From Lachnospiraceae bacterium (lineage in GTDB: Bacteria > Bacillota > Clostridia > Lachnospirales > Lachnospiraceae): a stretch of 44,202 nucleotides of DNA. Where the stretch lies: the NCBI GenBank assembly GCA_024403335.1, contig JAKSSA010000013.1, positions 1 to 44,202 on the forward strand. Reading direction: 5' to 3'. The first letter of the stretch is position 1, and the number at the start of each line of letters is the position of its first letter. Under the pieces are notes generated by a model. The model made no database searches, was not told the DNA's origin, and saw only the letters and a list, made by a program, of their open reading frames with translations. This document shows positions 28,056 to 37,170 of this stretch, in pieces. Both the position numbers and the translations under genes were made by a program.

Positions 28056-29352
28056 TTTCTCCTCCATATGTATCAAATTTAGTGAATACAAAAACTGATA
28101 TAAATGCAAGCACAATACCAATTGCTGCAATCACCATATTTACGTTTAGCATGGCGCGCATACCAAAATTATCGATAAGCATGCCACCAATCAGACTGCC
28201 AAGCACAGATCCGATTACCATTATGCTTGTCATCATTGCCTGTCCCGTTACCTGATCCTCTTTCTTTATAGCCTTTAAAGTATAGTATACCGATGCTGAT
28301 GCGAATATGGCAAAGCTTATCATCTGAGTAATCTGTACAAAGTATACCATGACAATACTTCCTGTCAAAGCATACCACACTGCCTTACAACCATACCCGA
28401 TTGTTGCAATAAGCATTAAATTTCTCGCTGAAATCTTCTTTACTATTTTTGCAAAAAGGAATAATACCGGAACTTCAACTACAGCCTGCACCGCAATTGC
28501 AATTCCAAACTGGTCATTAGTTCCACCAATCGACTGCATAAACTGTAAAAGATATGTTCCAAGCAAATTATGTGAAGTTGAAGAGAAAATAAATGCAACA
28601 AACATCACAATAAAAGATGGATATTTGCGAATAAAGCTCTTTTCTCCTGCTTTCTTGGCAATTTTTACTTTGCTTTTTGATGCAGTATTTTCACCACTTT
28701 TTATTGTAACATTTTCACTACTTTCAATTGCAGCCTTTTCACCGCTTTCTGTTGTAACCTTTTCACTGTTCTCTGCTGTTTCCTTAGAAACTAAATTCAG
28801 AGGCTTACAGGGAAGAGACAAAACAACAAGAATAAAAAGAACTGAAACTACAATTCCTGAAACCGATACAGCCTTAGTTCCAAAGTTCAACGAAATCTGA
28901 CCAATAATAACTGCTAAAACGGCAAAAGTAAAAGAGCCCGTACCTCTTGCGATACCAAAATTCACATAAATATCCTGGCCCTGATAATCAGAAAGTGCTG
29001 CATTAAGGAAAGGCATAATTGTATTCACAAGGAATATGAGTGTTCCAACACAAAAAATACCCCAGAATTTACCCTGGAAAAAGGTTTCCAAAATGCAAAT
29101 AAAGAAAATCGGAACTGAAAGAATCAAAAGCATCTTCTTCCATGTAACCTCCGGATGTTTATCGCATATGCGCCCTAAAGCGGGTTGAAGTACCGCTGAA
29201 ACCAAGCCGAAGGAGGCTGTTACAACGCCGATTTCTCCATTGTTTAAACCATTGTTCTGTAAGCACATGGAAATAAAACCTACTCCCACGCAATAAATCA
29301 TCCAGAAAAGTCCCTGTAATGCTATGTACTTATGATTAATTGTAATTTTCAC
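28048..29352 (-). CDS. MFS transporter with a repeat-bearing central loop
   Basis: Twelve-helix major facilitator, MFS_1-like/LacY-like group, 434 residues. The cytoplasmic signature GRICDKHPEVTWKK lies after helix 2. Between helices 6 and 7 the loop contains hydrophilic 8-residue repeats (VTTESGEK, AAIESSEN, VTIKSGEN and relatives). It starts with GTG behind AAGGAG at 6-nt spacing. Coupling with the downstream Gfo/Idh gene and proximity to a GH10 xylanase suggest a sugar or sugar acid as substrate. Confidence 0.9.
   Translation of the reverse strand: MKITINHKYIALQGLFWMIYCVGVGFISMCLQNNGLNNGEIGVVTASFGLVSAVLQPALGRICDKHPEVTWKKMLLILSVPIFFICILETFFQGKFWGIFCVGTLIFLVNTIMPFLNAALSDYQGQDIYVNFGIARGTGSFTFAVLAVIIGQISLNFGTKAVSVSGIVVSVLFILVVLSLPCKPLNLVSKETAENSEKVTTESGEKAAIESSENVTIKSGENTASKSKVKIAKKAGEKSFIRKYPSFIVMFVAFIFSSTSHNLLGTYLLQFMQSIGGTNDQFGIAIAVQAVVEVPVLFLFAKIVKKISARNLMLIATIGYGCKAVWYALTGSIVMVYFVQITQMISFAIFASASVYYTLKAIKKEDQVTGQAMMTSIMVIGSVLGSLIGGMLIDNFGMRAMLNVNMVIAAIGIVLAFISVFVFTKFDTYGGENE
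28688..28783. repeat. 24-bp coding tandem repeat in the MFS loop
   Basis: Four consecutive 24-bp units each beginning TTTTCAC (28688, 28712, 28736, 28760), encoding 8-residue repeats on the minus strand. Being a multiple of 3, copy-number change would keep the frame. Confidence 0.8.
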
Positions 29353-29403
29353 CTTATACTCCTTACTTTAAACTCATTTAATCATATATGTTCAACCATA
29401 TAT

Positions 29404-29475
29404 ACAAATATGAATATTTCTGCTATTTCTGCTATTTTTGTTTTTCTATTATTTCTGCTATTTCTGTCTATTTTT
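29404..29475. repeat. Short TATTTCTGC repeats upstream of the MFS gene
   Basis: TATTTCTGC recurs about four times in an AT-rich 222-bp spacer between the NUDIX and MFS genes. It is low-complexity with no clear role. Confidence 0.45.
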
Positions 29476-29574
29476 TATGACTCAATATTCATTTTGAAGT
29501 TCTTTGGTTGTTTCAAATTTCTTTGATTAACAATTCAATATTTTTTTCATATATAATTATTATCAATACAACAA

Positions 29575-30180
29575 TCATTTTAATGATTCTTCAAAAATGC
29601 CGGCTGATTTTACAGCATCATTCCACATTTTCATTGCAAAAGACGAATATTTGTAATCTCCTTTGCTCTTTCTTATTTCATCATAAACAAGGAGCATCAC
29701 CTTTGAATCGCGCTCAATCATATAAGATTTCCTGCCACCATGATCATGACAGTCGTTGTAGTAAGAGGTTTTTAAAGGGTCTTCCCAAACTGCAGTGAAA
29801 CCCTCATCTGCCTCATAATCATCCATCTCGGTTTGCACCCTGTCTTCCTCAACTTCGCACCAATAATAGAAATTGTCCTGGACAAAAGAAGCATTTTCGT
29901 CATCAAACGATTTTTGAATTCTAAGCACATGTCCGTAAGGCTTTATCGTCTCACGCTTAACAATGTATCCGGTTTCTTCCCTCATTTCCCTCATAAGCGC
30001 ATCTTCATGACTTTCACCCTCATTTAATCCGCCACCTGCAAATTTGTAATAATCATACTTTGGAGCATAGATAAGAAGTACTTTGCCATCCTTAACACAT
30101 ATTCCTCTCACTGATGGTCTTACAATCCTTCGCCCTAACGGATTATAATTTTTAGCATCTATGGTAAAAAGCTCTTTCAT
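29575..30180 (-). CDS. NUDIX hydrolase
   Basis: 201-residue pyrophosphohydrolase of nucleoside diphosphate-linked substrates. The Nudix box GGGLNEGESHEDALMREM continues to REETGYI, matching GX5EX7REUXEEXGU. The C-terminal 80 residues are helical and not diagnostic. GAAGGAAG precedes the ATG. Nothing in the flanks points to a specific substrate. Confidence 0.9.
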   Translation of the reverse strand: MKELFTIDAKNYNPLGRRIVRPSVRGICVKDGKVLLIYAPKYDYYKFAGGGLNEGESHEDALMREMREETGYIVKRETIKPYGHVLRIQKSFDDENASFVQDNFYYWCEVEEDRVQTEMDDYEADEGFTAVWEDPLKTSYYNDCHDHGGRKSYMIERDSKVMLLVYDEIRKSKGDYKYSSFAMKMWNDAVKSAGIFEESLK

Positions 30181-30242
30181 CTTTTTCTTCCTTCAATTGC
30201 ATATATTTTATGATATAAAGCGTAATTACATATAATAACAAA

Positions 30243-30270
30243 AAACTGCCTGTATGAAAAGACAGGCAGT
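30243..30270 (-). terminator. Terminator of the thiT-thiN operon
   Basis: ACTGCCTGT (30245-30253) pairs with ACAGGCAGT (30262-30270); on the minus strand TTTTTTGTT follows. It lies 60 bp after the thiN stop. Confidence 0.85.
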
Positions 30271-30332
30271 CAAAATTTTCACTTCTTTTTAAATATTGAA
30301 TTTCTCTCAAATTGTCTTTAACACAATAAATA

Positions 30333-30962
30333 TTATTCGTGAATTTCTCTTAGAATCATAACTATCAGTTTACCGATTTCCACGCTGACCTCAATTTCAG
30401 TAGAGTTTGCATAGTTGCTTTGTCCTAAAGGGAAATCATTTGTTAAATCTACCTTTGTGACATCATAAAATGTACCTTTAATAGTTACGCCACTACAAAA
30501 ATCCGAATATGAGAAAACTGAAACAATCTGGCCGGGATCTACTTTTTCCACCAAACTCATTCCACTATGTAACCCGATTATCATCATATCCTGTGAAACA
30601 ATTCGAGCTTTAACATTACGTGTAATCGCATACATCATTGCCTGATAATTTGCATAGAGGTGATCCATTCTTCCACCAAGCGCAGAAGTAATAATAATCT
30701 CTTCAAATCCGCGCTTCACAGCCTCTTTGACAGCGAACATTGTATCTGTATCATCCTTTTGCGCAGGAAGAGTAATCATCTCTCCGTCAAAGTTTGGGCA
30801 GCAGCCATAAGAATCAAAATCACCGATAACCAAATCCGGTACAATTCCGTCAAGTTCCGCATATGCGAGCCCCTTATCACACGCAATAACGAAACAGTCT
30901 TCCACAGACATATTCACTTTTTCGTAATTTCCACCGGAAATTATCAGACATTTTGTTTTCAA
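30333..30962 (-). CDS. thiN: Thiamine pyrophosphokinase
   Basis: Transfers pyrophosphate from ATP to thiamine, giving TPP. ACDKGLAYA, LVIGDFDSYG, PAQKDDTDTMFAV and GALGG-type SALGGRMDHLYAN are the family blocks, in order; length 209 is typical. It follows thiT by 8 bp, so uptake and activation of thiamine are made together under the TPP riboswitch. Confidence 0.95.
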   Translation of the reverse strand: MKTKCLIISGGNYEKVNMSVEDCFVIACDKGLAYAELDGIVPDLVIGDFDSYGCCPNFDGEMITLPAQKDDTDTMFAVKEAVKRGFEEIIITSALGGRMDHLYANYQAMMYAITRNVKARIVSQDMMIIGLHSGMSLVEKVDPGQIVSVFSYSDFCSGVTIKGTFYDVTKVDLTNDFPLGQSNYANSTEIEVSVEIGKLIVMILREIHE

Positions 30963-30970
30963 ATAAACTC

Positions 30971-31549
30971 CTATTTCTCTGCAATGAAAAGTCTCTTTGA
31001 CTGAGGAATGTTTGCCATGATGACAATCGCAACCACAGTAAGAATCAATTCAGGCAACATATAAGCACCATTATAGCAAATGCTGTAAAGAACCGTATTC
31101 TCAGTAAAGAAATCTCCCCAAAGCTCACCATAGCTCTTCCAAAGAATAACACCTGAAAGGAAGTGAACTATAAATCTTAAGCATACTGCAAGAACGGTTC
31201 CATAGATATATCCGCTTGTACCTTTCTTTCTGAAAATACCTGCAATGCCAACTACCGCAAAAGCAAAAATATAGTCTAAAAGGAAGCAGGCAATAAGTGT
31301 TCCTGGTGTGAGTCCCCAGCTGAGAACTTCTCCTAAATCAAGGAACAACTGTACAAGTGCATATGCAAATGATGCGGCAAAACCTGATACAAGACCTCTT
31401 CTGATTGAGAAGAAAACGATAGGTAACATGGAAAGCAAGGTTACTGAGCCGCCCCAGGGAAGTTTAAAAATCTTCACTAAACTGAGTGCTGTTGCAAGAG
31501 CAACCATAACTGCGCCTTCGCTGAGAATCAAAACTTTACTGTTTCTCAT
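30971..31549 (-). CDS. thiT: ECF transporter thiamine-binding subunit ThiT
   Basis: S-component of an energy-coupling-factor transporter, 192 residues with about six hydrophobic helices. The LSLVKIFKLPWGGSVTLLSM and RRGLVSGFAASFAYALVQ blocks match ThiT. The EcfA/A'/T module must be encoded elsewhere. Its ribosome binding site AAGGAGG overlaps the expression platform of the TPP riboswitch. Confidence 0.95.
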   Translation of the reverse strand: MRNSKVLILSEGAVMVALATALSLVKIFKLPWGGSVTLLSMLPIVFFSIRRGLVSGFAASFAYALVQLFLDLGEVLSWGLTPGTLIACFLLDYIFAFAVVGIAGIFRKKGTSGYIYGTVLAVCLRFIVHFLSGVILWKSYGELWGDFFTENTVLYSICYNGAYMLPELILTVVAIVIMANIPQSKRLFIAEK

Positions 31550-31556
31550 AAAAAAT

Positions 31557-31676
31557 CCTCCTTACATATACGCGCGGAGGTATTACAAATTAGCTTCCTT
31601 ACGCCGGTATTACCCGGATCAAGTAATAAGGGTCGACTTTCGTCTCTCAGCTTTTAAGCTCCCCTAGCACGTATAC
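31557..31676 (-). promoter_or_regulatory. TPP riboswitch controlling thiT-thiN
   Basis: The aptamer (about 31592-31670) shows TAGGGGAGC, GCTGAGAG, ACCCTTATTACTTGATCCGG and GCGTAAGGAAGC in the order of the THI element. Downstream CCTCC (31576-31580) can pair with GGAGG (31557-31561) in the Shine-Dalgarno of thiT, so translational control is likely. GTATACGTGC (31667-31676) can also pair with GCGCGTATAT (31566-31575), which lies in that hairpin's loop, offering a competing helix. Confidence 0.93.
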
Positions 31677-31697
31677 AATATAAAATTTTGTAGTGAA

Positions 31698-31725
31698 AGT
31701 ATACTACATTTCAAAAATTAGTCAA
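31698..31725 (-). promoter_or_regulatory. thiT promoter
   Basis: -35 TTGACT (31720-31725), 16-bp spacer, -10 TATACT (31698-31703) on the minus strand, placing the transcript start a few bases before the riboswitch. Confidence 0.75.
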
Positions 31726-31852
31726 GCATAAATTGTACTCGTGACAAATTACGTTTCCTGTTGTTAATTTATAATCGCATACAATATCCAAACAAAACAT
31801 TGTCAAATTTTACAATAAGTCGCTTTAAGGAACTAATGATTGACATATTCCC

Positions 31853-31881
31853 TTGACTTTTTCGTCACATAATAATATTAT
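31853..31881 (+). promoter_or_regulatory. Promoter of the 548-residue unknown gene
   Basis: -35 TTGACT (31853-31858), 17-bp spacer, -10 TATTAT (31876-31881), about 45 bp before the start codon. Confidence 0.7.
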
Positions 31882-31926
31882 CCATATAGTAAAAACAGGT
31901 TTCAGTGTAACTTCGGATTTACATGA

Positions 31927-33573
31927 ATGGGGTGGATTATGAAAGAAAGAACCGGAATAAACAACAAAAGAACATATTTAAGAACTTTATCAGGCAGTGA
32001 ATTTCAGGTAGATTACCAACATCCTGTCACTTCAAAGCGAATCAGGCGTAACATTGAAGTATCAAATCCAGAAATATGTGATTGCATTGACAGACTTATA
32101 GATTATGTTACAGATGCCAAACCAAATGCTGACGAATTATACACATTTTTGAAAACTAACGAGTATTATTGTGCCTTTGCAGATGAATTATTTCCTATCA
32201 TGCAACTGATTTATGCAAATTATCTTACATCTGGCAAAGAAGTAATAAATCAGAATAGCATAAGCCAAATTTTCTCTAAACAAAATAAAGAAAGAAAATA
32301 TGAGGGCATAAACACCTTCACTGTTATAGGATCAAAAGACAAAACAGCATTTGTTTTAAGTCGAATTACAGGTCTTTCTCAGAAAACATTTAATGTAAGC
32401 ACCAACTTTTACATTGATTATCTCATATGCCCTGATTTTATTGAGGCCCAACTTCATCTTCTGACAAAAAATCTTGATACGGATGTTTTAAGATTTTTCA
32501 GCACCGGTGATCCCGTCAAGGAAAAGCTCAATGAAAATCTGTATCTGACTAAATATGTTATAGCAGATTCTTCAAAAAATAATATCGAATACCTGCTTGA
32601 GTCCTTGTTTACAAATAAGGAGCTTTCCTCCCAGATTATAGGATTAAGGCTTGTATATCCGGTTAATTCTGAGCTTAGAACTTATGCTTCAGTTAAAGAA
32701 CCTTTTATTATAAACAGTTTTGAAATGAATACTTCTTCCTGTTATCCTTACAGTGAAGTTCCCAAGGCAGCTTGTATCTCCTTATCTTCAAGCAGTGCAT
32801 TGATACTTGCCGGAGATACAAACAAAAAGTTAAAAAAGCATTTCTTAACCCGATTTAACAATTCATTAATCTTTGATGTAGACAAAGAAGATGAAGTCAA
32901 TGATACTATAAGTCATTTAATCAAAACAGTTGAAAAAAATAAAAAAACTTTAGCAAAAGCACATCCTGAAAAGAAAAACCCGCCTGATAATACAATATTT
33001 GTTTACGATTACAAGAAGCTTGCTATTTTATATAAAGAGGCATATGACGAATTTTTCAAATTGCAGGAAATGCTTTTAGACAAAGCTTTCACATCTCCTG
33101 AGGATTTGGAGAATACTTTAATGTATTTATCAAGTCTCAAATGTATAAATACAATGGATGAAGTAAAATCAGTCGAATTTTCCCCAGTTGATGATTTATT
33201 TACCATTTTGTCGTCAAAAATAAGCAATTTTATTGACAATCCAAAATCTATCAACATCAAATTTAAGGACGAGGAACTCGAAAAAGCCGTCAAGACTACG
33301 CTTGTAGAACAAAAAAGGCAGTCTGTTATGGAGGCATTAAGAAATGAAATATTTAATATATTCTGCTCTGACAAAGCCTGTGATTATTATCTTTCACTAT
33401 TAAAGCTTAAAGAACAAAAAAGTTCTGCTTCACCTCTTTACGAGGCTGCAACAGAAATTAGAAAAGGTATATTTGATATAGAATACAAACTCGTTCCTGA
33501 TATAGCTTCTTACATGAATTCCACAGTTATTGAACATCTTATTGATAAAATAGAAAAAATGATAGCAAACTAA
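31927..33573 (+). CDS. Unknown 548-residue cytosolic protein
   Basis: No family is recognised. The protein is soluble-looking, lacks a signal peptide, and is helical in its last 200 residues. A segment VIGSKDKTAFVLSRITG (about 130-146) is faintly like a Walker A but lacks the GKT/S, so nucleotide binding cannot be claimed. A second start at 31939 (ATG after GGGGTGG) is possible, though the spacing is short. It is a single-gene unit with its own promoter and a terminator that overlaps the stop codon, and it breaks the long run of minus-strand genes. Confidence 0.75.
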   Translation: MGWIMKERTGINNKRTYLRTLSGSEFQVDYQHPVTSKRIRRNIEVSNPEICDCIDRLIDYVTDAKPNADELYTFLKTNEYYCAFADELFPIMQLIYANYLTSGKEVINQNSISQIFSKQNKERKYEGINTFTVIGSKDKTAFVLSRITGLSQKTFNVSTNFYIDYLICPDFIEAQLHLLTKNLDTDVLRFFSTGDPVKEKLNENLYLTKYVIADSSKNNIEYLLESLFTNKELSSQIIGLRLVYPVNSELRTYASVKEPFIINSFEMNTSSCYPYSEVPKAACISLSSSSALILAGDTNKKLKKHFLTRFNNSLIFDVDKEDEVNDTISHLIKTVEKNKKTLAKAHPEKKNPPDNTIFVYDYKKLAILYKEAYDEFFKLQEMLLDKAFTSPEDLENTLMYLSSLKCINTMDEVKSVEFSPVDDLFTILSSKISNFIDNPKSINIKFKDEELEKAVKTTLVEQKRQSVMEALRNEIFNIFCSDKACDYYLSLLKLKEQKSSASPLYEAATEIRKGIFDIEYKLVPDIASYMNSTVIEHLIDKIEKMIAN

Positions 33574-33597
33574 AAAAGTTTGCTATCATTTTTTATT
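33556..33597 (+). terminator. Terminator overlapping the stop codon
   Basis: A perfect 16-bp stem, AAAATGATAGCAAACT (33556-33571) with AGTTTGCTATCATTTT (33577-33592), then TTATTC. The last codons and stop of the unknown gene form the left arm. Confidence 0.85.
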
Positions 33598-33774
33598 CAT
33601 CTTTTACTCATCTTTTCATTCAATATTTAAGCTTGTTTTATATTCAAAGCAAATATTATATCCGCACTCTTTCTTATCAGTCTGCAAATATCGCAATCAC
33701 ATTACAAGCCTGTTATTAATCCAATAAAATCGGCTTGGCAAATCGTCATGCCATAATTGTCTTATGAAATTTCA

Positions 33775-34779
33775 TCAGTAGATAAATACATTTTTTATTG
33801 CCTGGAAAGGTCCAAATACCATCAGCATGTCGCCTGTTCTGATAATGGTGTCTTTATTTACTTCAATAATATCATTGCCACGCTTAATAAAAATAATATT
33901 TATACCAAATTTATCCTTCAGATTACTTTCAAATAAAGTCTTATTTTCAAGGAAAAAAGGCACTATTCTGCAATGAACTTCAACCATTGCATTCTCATTA
34001 AAATTATCAATTAAATCAAGTTCATTAAATGATTTTGTTAATGACTTTGAAGCTTCTTCACTTGCAAGCTTCCGCTCATGCGCAGCTTCAATTGAAAATA
34101 CCTCTCTTACTGCTGCATAAGTTCCAAAAACCAGCAAAACATCATTCTTTTCCATCTGTGTATTTCTTGTAATGTCAATCATGCGCTTATTTCTTTTAAT
34201 TGACAGAATATTTATGTTATATTCGGCCTTTATTTTACTCTCATGTATTGTCTTGCCATAAAGTATTTCAGGAATCCAATGCACATACACTTCAATGACA
34301 GCCTCGCCCATGAAATTCTCAATTATTGTAATAACGTTGTCCTTGCTTTTCTTTTCAATTCTTCTTTCGACAATAATCTGGATTGTTTTTGAAAAAGTTC
34401 TTTTTACAGGCGGTAACTGAAAAACAATCATTGCACCTACGAAAATACCGATTGCTATATACGCAATCTGATAAGTTTGCTTCGCATTCTCAACGCTGAA
34501 ATGGCTGATCATGTTTACAATCAGCGATACAATTATTACAGAAAAGAAATTACCTGTTATCATACATGCCAAAGCAATTTTTCTTCTCAATTTAGTAGAA
34601 GTAATGGTTTCACTTTCATTAGTGGTATAACCGCAGTTGGTAAAAAGAGAAATGCCCTGGAATCCGGCTATACTTGCCGGAACACCGGTTATTCTCAACA
34701 TAATCGAGAAAATGTTAATCATAACGATATAAATTACCAGAATTACCAATATCAAAACCAATGAAAGTCCGAAATCCAT
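33775..34779 (-). CDS. Small membrane protein with two TrkA-C (RCK_C) domains
   Basis: 334 residues. Hydrophobic helices at about 5-28, 67-91 and 102-122 with a pore-loop-like segment GFQGISLFTNCGYTTNES (39-56) between the first two, resembling one repeat of Trk/Ktr potassium transporters. Two RCK_C domains follow (about 160-230 and 262-334), normally sites of nucleotide control of K+ channels. A full TrkH has eight helices and four pore loops, so this is either a minimal oligomeric channel or a regulatory subunit. It is monocistronic and divergent from udk. Confidence 0.75.
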   Translation of the reverse strand: MDFGLSLVLILVILVIYIVMINIFSIMLRITGVPASIAGFQGISLFTNCGYTTNESETITSTKLRRKIALACMITGNFFSVIIVSLIVNMISHFSVENAKQTYQIAYIAIGIFVGAMIVFQLPPVKRTFSKTIQIIVERRIEKKSKDNVITIIENFMGEAVIEVYVHWIPEILYGKTIHESKIKAEYNINILSIKRNKRMIDITRNTQMEKNDVLLVFGTYAAVREVFSIEAAHERKLASEEASKSLTKSFNELDLIDNFNENAMVEVHCRIVPFFLENKTLFESNLKDKFGINIIFIKRGNDIIEVNKDTIIRTGDMLMVFGPFQAIKNVFIY

Positions 34780-35056
34780 ATATGCCCCGCTTACAATTTT
34801 TACTTCTAATTTTCAAATACAGCATTTATTTTTTTGTCTGTATTATAATAACAAAACATGCAAAAAAACACAAGTTATCAAGTTGTTTTCGAATAAATAC
34901 ATTCTCTTGCGAAGTCCCTTCCAAAATGGTAAACTGATTACAAAAGATACAATAATAAAACAAAGCACACTAATAATAACAAGTAAAACAAATAAGCAAA
35001 TAAAACCAAGGTAACAAAAATAATTAAATCAAAAAGACAAATGAAACGAGGTTAAC

Positions 35057-35674
35057 ATGAACGATATATTAATGATCGGGATAGCCGGAGGTACCGGTAG
35101 TGGCAAAACCACTATAACTGAAAAAATAATGGAACGCTTTGGAAACAATGTAACTGTTTTAAAACATGACAACTATTATAAGGCACATGACTCATTAACC
35201 TACGAAGAACGTTCTAAACTTAATTATGATCATCCCTCATCTTTTGATACAGACCTTCTTATTGAACACATAAAGCTTTTAAAAGAAGGACGAGACATTA
35301 TCTGCCCTGTTTATGATTACACTGTTCATAATCGTTCAAAAGATACCATTACAATTTCCCCTAACAAGGTTATGATTGTAGAGGGCATCCTCATATTCGA
35401 AAATCTTGAGCTTTGTAAATTATTCGATATTAAGCTTTTTGTTGATGCTGATGCAGATGTCCGCATTTTAAGAAGAATAAACAGAGATGTTAAAGAGCGT
35501 GGAAGAAGTTTAGATTCTATAATCAGTCAGTATCTTACAACCGTAAAGCCTATGCACGAAGCATTCGTTGAACCAAGCAAGAAAAATGCCGACCTCATAA
35601 TACCTGAAGGCGGTCATAATGAGGTTGCTATAGATGTTATTTTAAGAAAGATTGAGCAGCACTTGTTGTCTTAA
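35057..35674 (+). CDS. udk: Uridine kinase
   Basis: Phosphorylates uridine and cytidine in pyrimidine salvage. P-loop GIAGGTGSGKTT (8-19), LKHDNYYK, NYDHPSSFDTDLL and RRINRDVKERGR are the family blocks; 205 residues is standard. The segment between it and panE (161 bp) shows no feature. Confidence 0.96.
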   Translation: MNDILMIGIAGGTGSGKTTITEKIMERFGNNVTVLKHDNYYKAHDSLTYEERSKLNYDHPSSFDTDLLIEHIKLLKEGRDIICPVYDYTVHNRSKDTITISPNKVMIVEGILIFENLELCKLFDIKLFVDADADVRILRRINRDVKERGRSLDSIISQYLTTVKPMHEAFVEPSKKNADLIIPEGGHNEVAIDVILRKIEQHLLS

Positions 35675-35856
35675 TTCTTTTGACTATCTGTCTTTATAGT
35701 AGTATTCAACTTCTAAAAACATTTTAAACTAAGAATAATTATTAAAGTACTAAAACAGTAAAAACCAGGGAAACAAAATATCAGAATGTTAAATACAAAA
35801 TGTTCTGAGACAAATAAAGATAAGCAATACACCTAATGAAGGAAGGTAATAATTAT

Positions 35857-36771
35857 ATGGAAATCAAAAATGTATCAATAATCGGTATGGGAGCTTTAGG
35901 ATTGCTCTATGCTGATTTCATCACTACACATTATCCTGAAGGCAAGGTTTCATTTATAATGGATGCCAAAAGAGCTGCAAAATACAAAAAACAGCAGTTT
36001 TTCATCAATAAGAAGCCCGTCAACTTCAATATAATCACTTTAGATGAAGCAAAACCTGCAGATTTAATCTTTGTTGCAGTAAAGTACACAGGACTTAAGC
36101 AGGCTATTGAGGACATGGCATGTGCAGTTGGACCTAATACCATAATTATGTCAGTACTCAACGGAATCTCAAGCGAAGAACTTTTAGCAAAAAAGTATCC
36201 CGTTGAAAATATAGTCTATACCGTTGCCCAAGGTATGGATGCCATGAAATTCGGAAATTCCTTAGATTTTACCCAAATGGGACGACTTCATTTCGGCATG
36301 ACAGACAAAACCAGTCCTGAAGCGGTTAATTCAGTAAAAACCTTCTTTGAGAAAATAGGAATGCCGCATGTTTATGAAGAGGACATTCTCTGGAGAATGT
36401 GGTTTAAATTCATGTTAAATGTCGGTGTAAACCAGACCTGTATGCTTTATAACACAACCTATCATGGTGTATTGACCAAGGGCGAGCCTAATCGTACTTT
36501 GGTTGGTGCAATGCGCGAAGTTGAAACTATCGCAAATGCAAAAGGCATAAAGCTCACTGAAGCTGATTTAAATAAATGCATCGAAATCGAGAGCACTCTT
36601 GATCCTAACGGAACACCTTCAATGGGGCAGGACAGAATTAATAAAAAAGCTTCTGAAGTTGAAATGTTTGCAGGCAAAATTATCGAGCTTGGCAAAGAGC
36701 TTAATATTTTAGTTCCTGTAAATGAGTTCATCTACGAAGGTGTTAAGGAAATTGAAAAGGAATATGTGTAA
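35857..36771 (+). CDS. panE: Ketopantoate reductase family protein
   Basis: NADPH-dependent 2-dehydropantoate 2-reductase-like, 304 residues; this step leads to pantoate and coenzyme A. The Rossmann motif SIIGMGALGLLYA is N-terminal; FVAVKYTGLKQA, LNGISSEE and the C-terminal FKFMLNVGVNQTCML with the catalytic lysine region match. The start at 35857 is favoured by AAGGAAGG about 10 nt upstream. Many paralogues of this family are not PanE, so the physiological substrate is less certain than the fold. Confidence 0.85.
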   Translation: MEIKNVSIIGMGALGLLYADFITTHYPEGKVSFIMDAKRAAKYKKQQFFINKKPVNFNIITLDEAKPADLIFVAVKYTGLKQAIEDMACAVGPNTIIMSVLNGISSEELLAKKYPVENIVYTVAQGMDAMKFGNSLDFTQMGRLHFGMTDKTSPEAVNSVKTFFEKIGMPHVYEEDILWRMWFKFMLNVGVNQTCMLYNTTYHGVLTKGEPNRTLVGAMREVETIANAKGIKLTEADLNKCIEIESTLDPNGTPSMGQDRINKKASEVEMFAGKIIELGKELNILVPVNEFIYEGVKEIEKEYV

Positions 36772-36777
36772 GCACTA

Positions 36778-37170
36778 TTAAAAATCCACAAGGTAGATTC
36801 CAACGCTTATCTGCTTAAAAGTGCCTTTTTGTGTTATCTGTATTATTTTTGCCTTAAGCAGCTTGCCGGCATCCATCAGTCTTGCAAATATTATGTTATC
36901 CTTTTCAGGCACATATCCTATTTTTCTGCCGTCTTCATATAAAACAAGAATGGCATTTAAATCAAATTTATTCTCTTCTCTTTGTAGAGTCAGCATGTCA
37001 CCTGCCTTGATTTCATCTAACACTGATTTGTCTTCAAGGTGGGTTGTACCGGCAATATACGAATCAAACAAGTGTATTTCCTTGATTAATGGTTTGATAA
37101 TCTCGCCAAGTTCATGCCCTTCAATAACTGCAACCTTGTTTTCTTTCTTTTCAACTAATTCATTCGCCAT
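36778..37170 (-). CDS. HIRAN-domain protein
   Basis: 130-residue protein almost wholly made of a HIRAN domain (about 35-130): DSYIAGTTHLED, GDMLTLQREENKFDLNAILV and KIGYVPEKDN are characteristic. In HLTF, HIRAN binds 3' single-stranded DNA ends; bacterial stand-alone versions are uncharacterised. The start overlaps the J-domain gene by 16 bp. It is the last gene of a three-gene operon. A damage-sensing or stress role is inference only. Confidence 0.85.
   Translation of the reverse strand: MANELVEKKENKVAVIEGHELGEIIKPLIKEIHLFDSYIAGTTHLEDKSVLDEIKAGDMLTLQREENKFDLNAILVLYEDGRKIGYVPEKDNIIFARLMDAGKLLKAKIIQITQKGTFKQISVGIYLVDF

Noticed and set aside
28349-28900. Plus-strand 183-codon ORF
   Set aside because: Antisense to the MFS gene, with composition dictated by transmembrane codons; no independent support.
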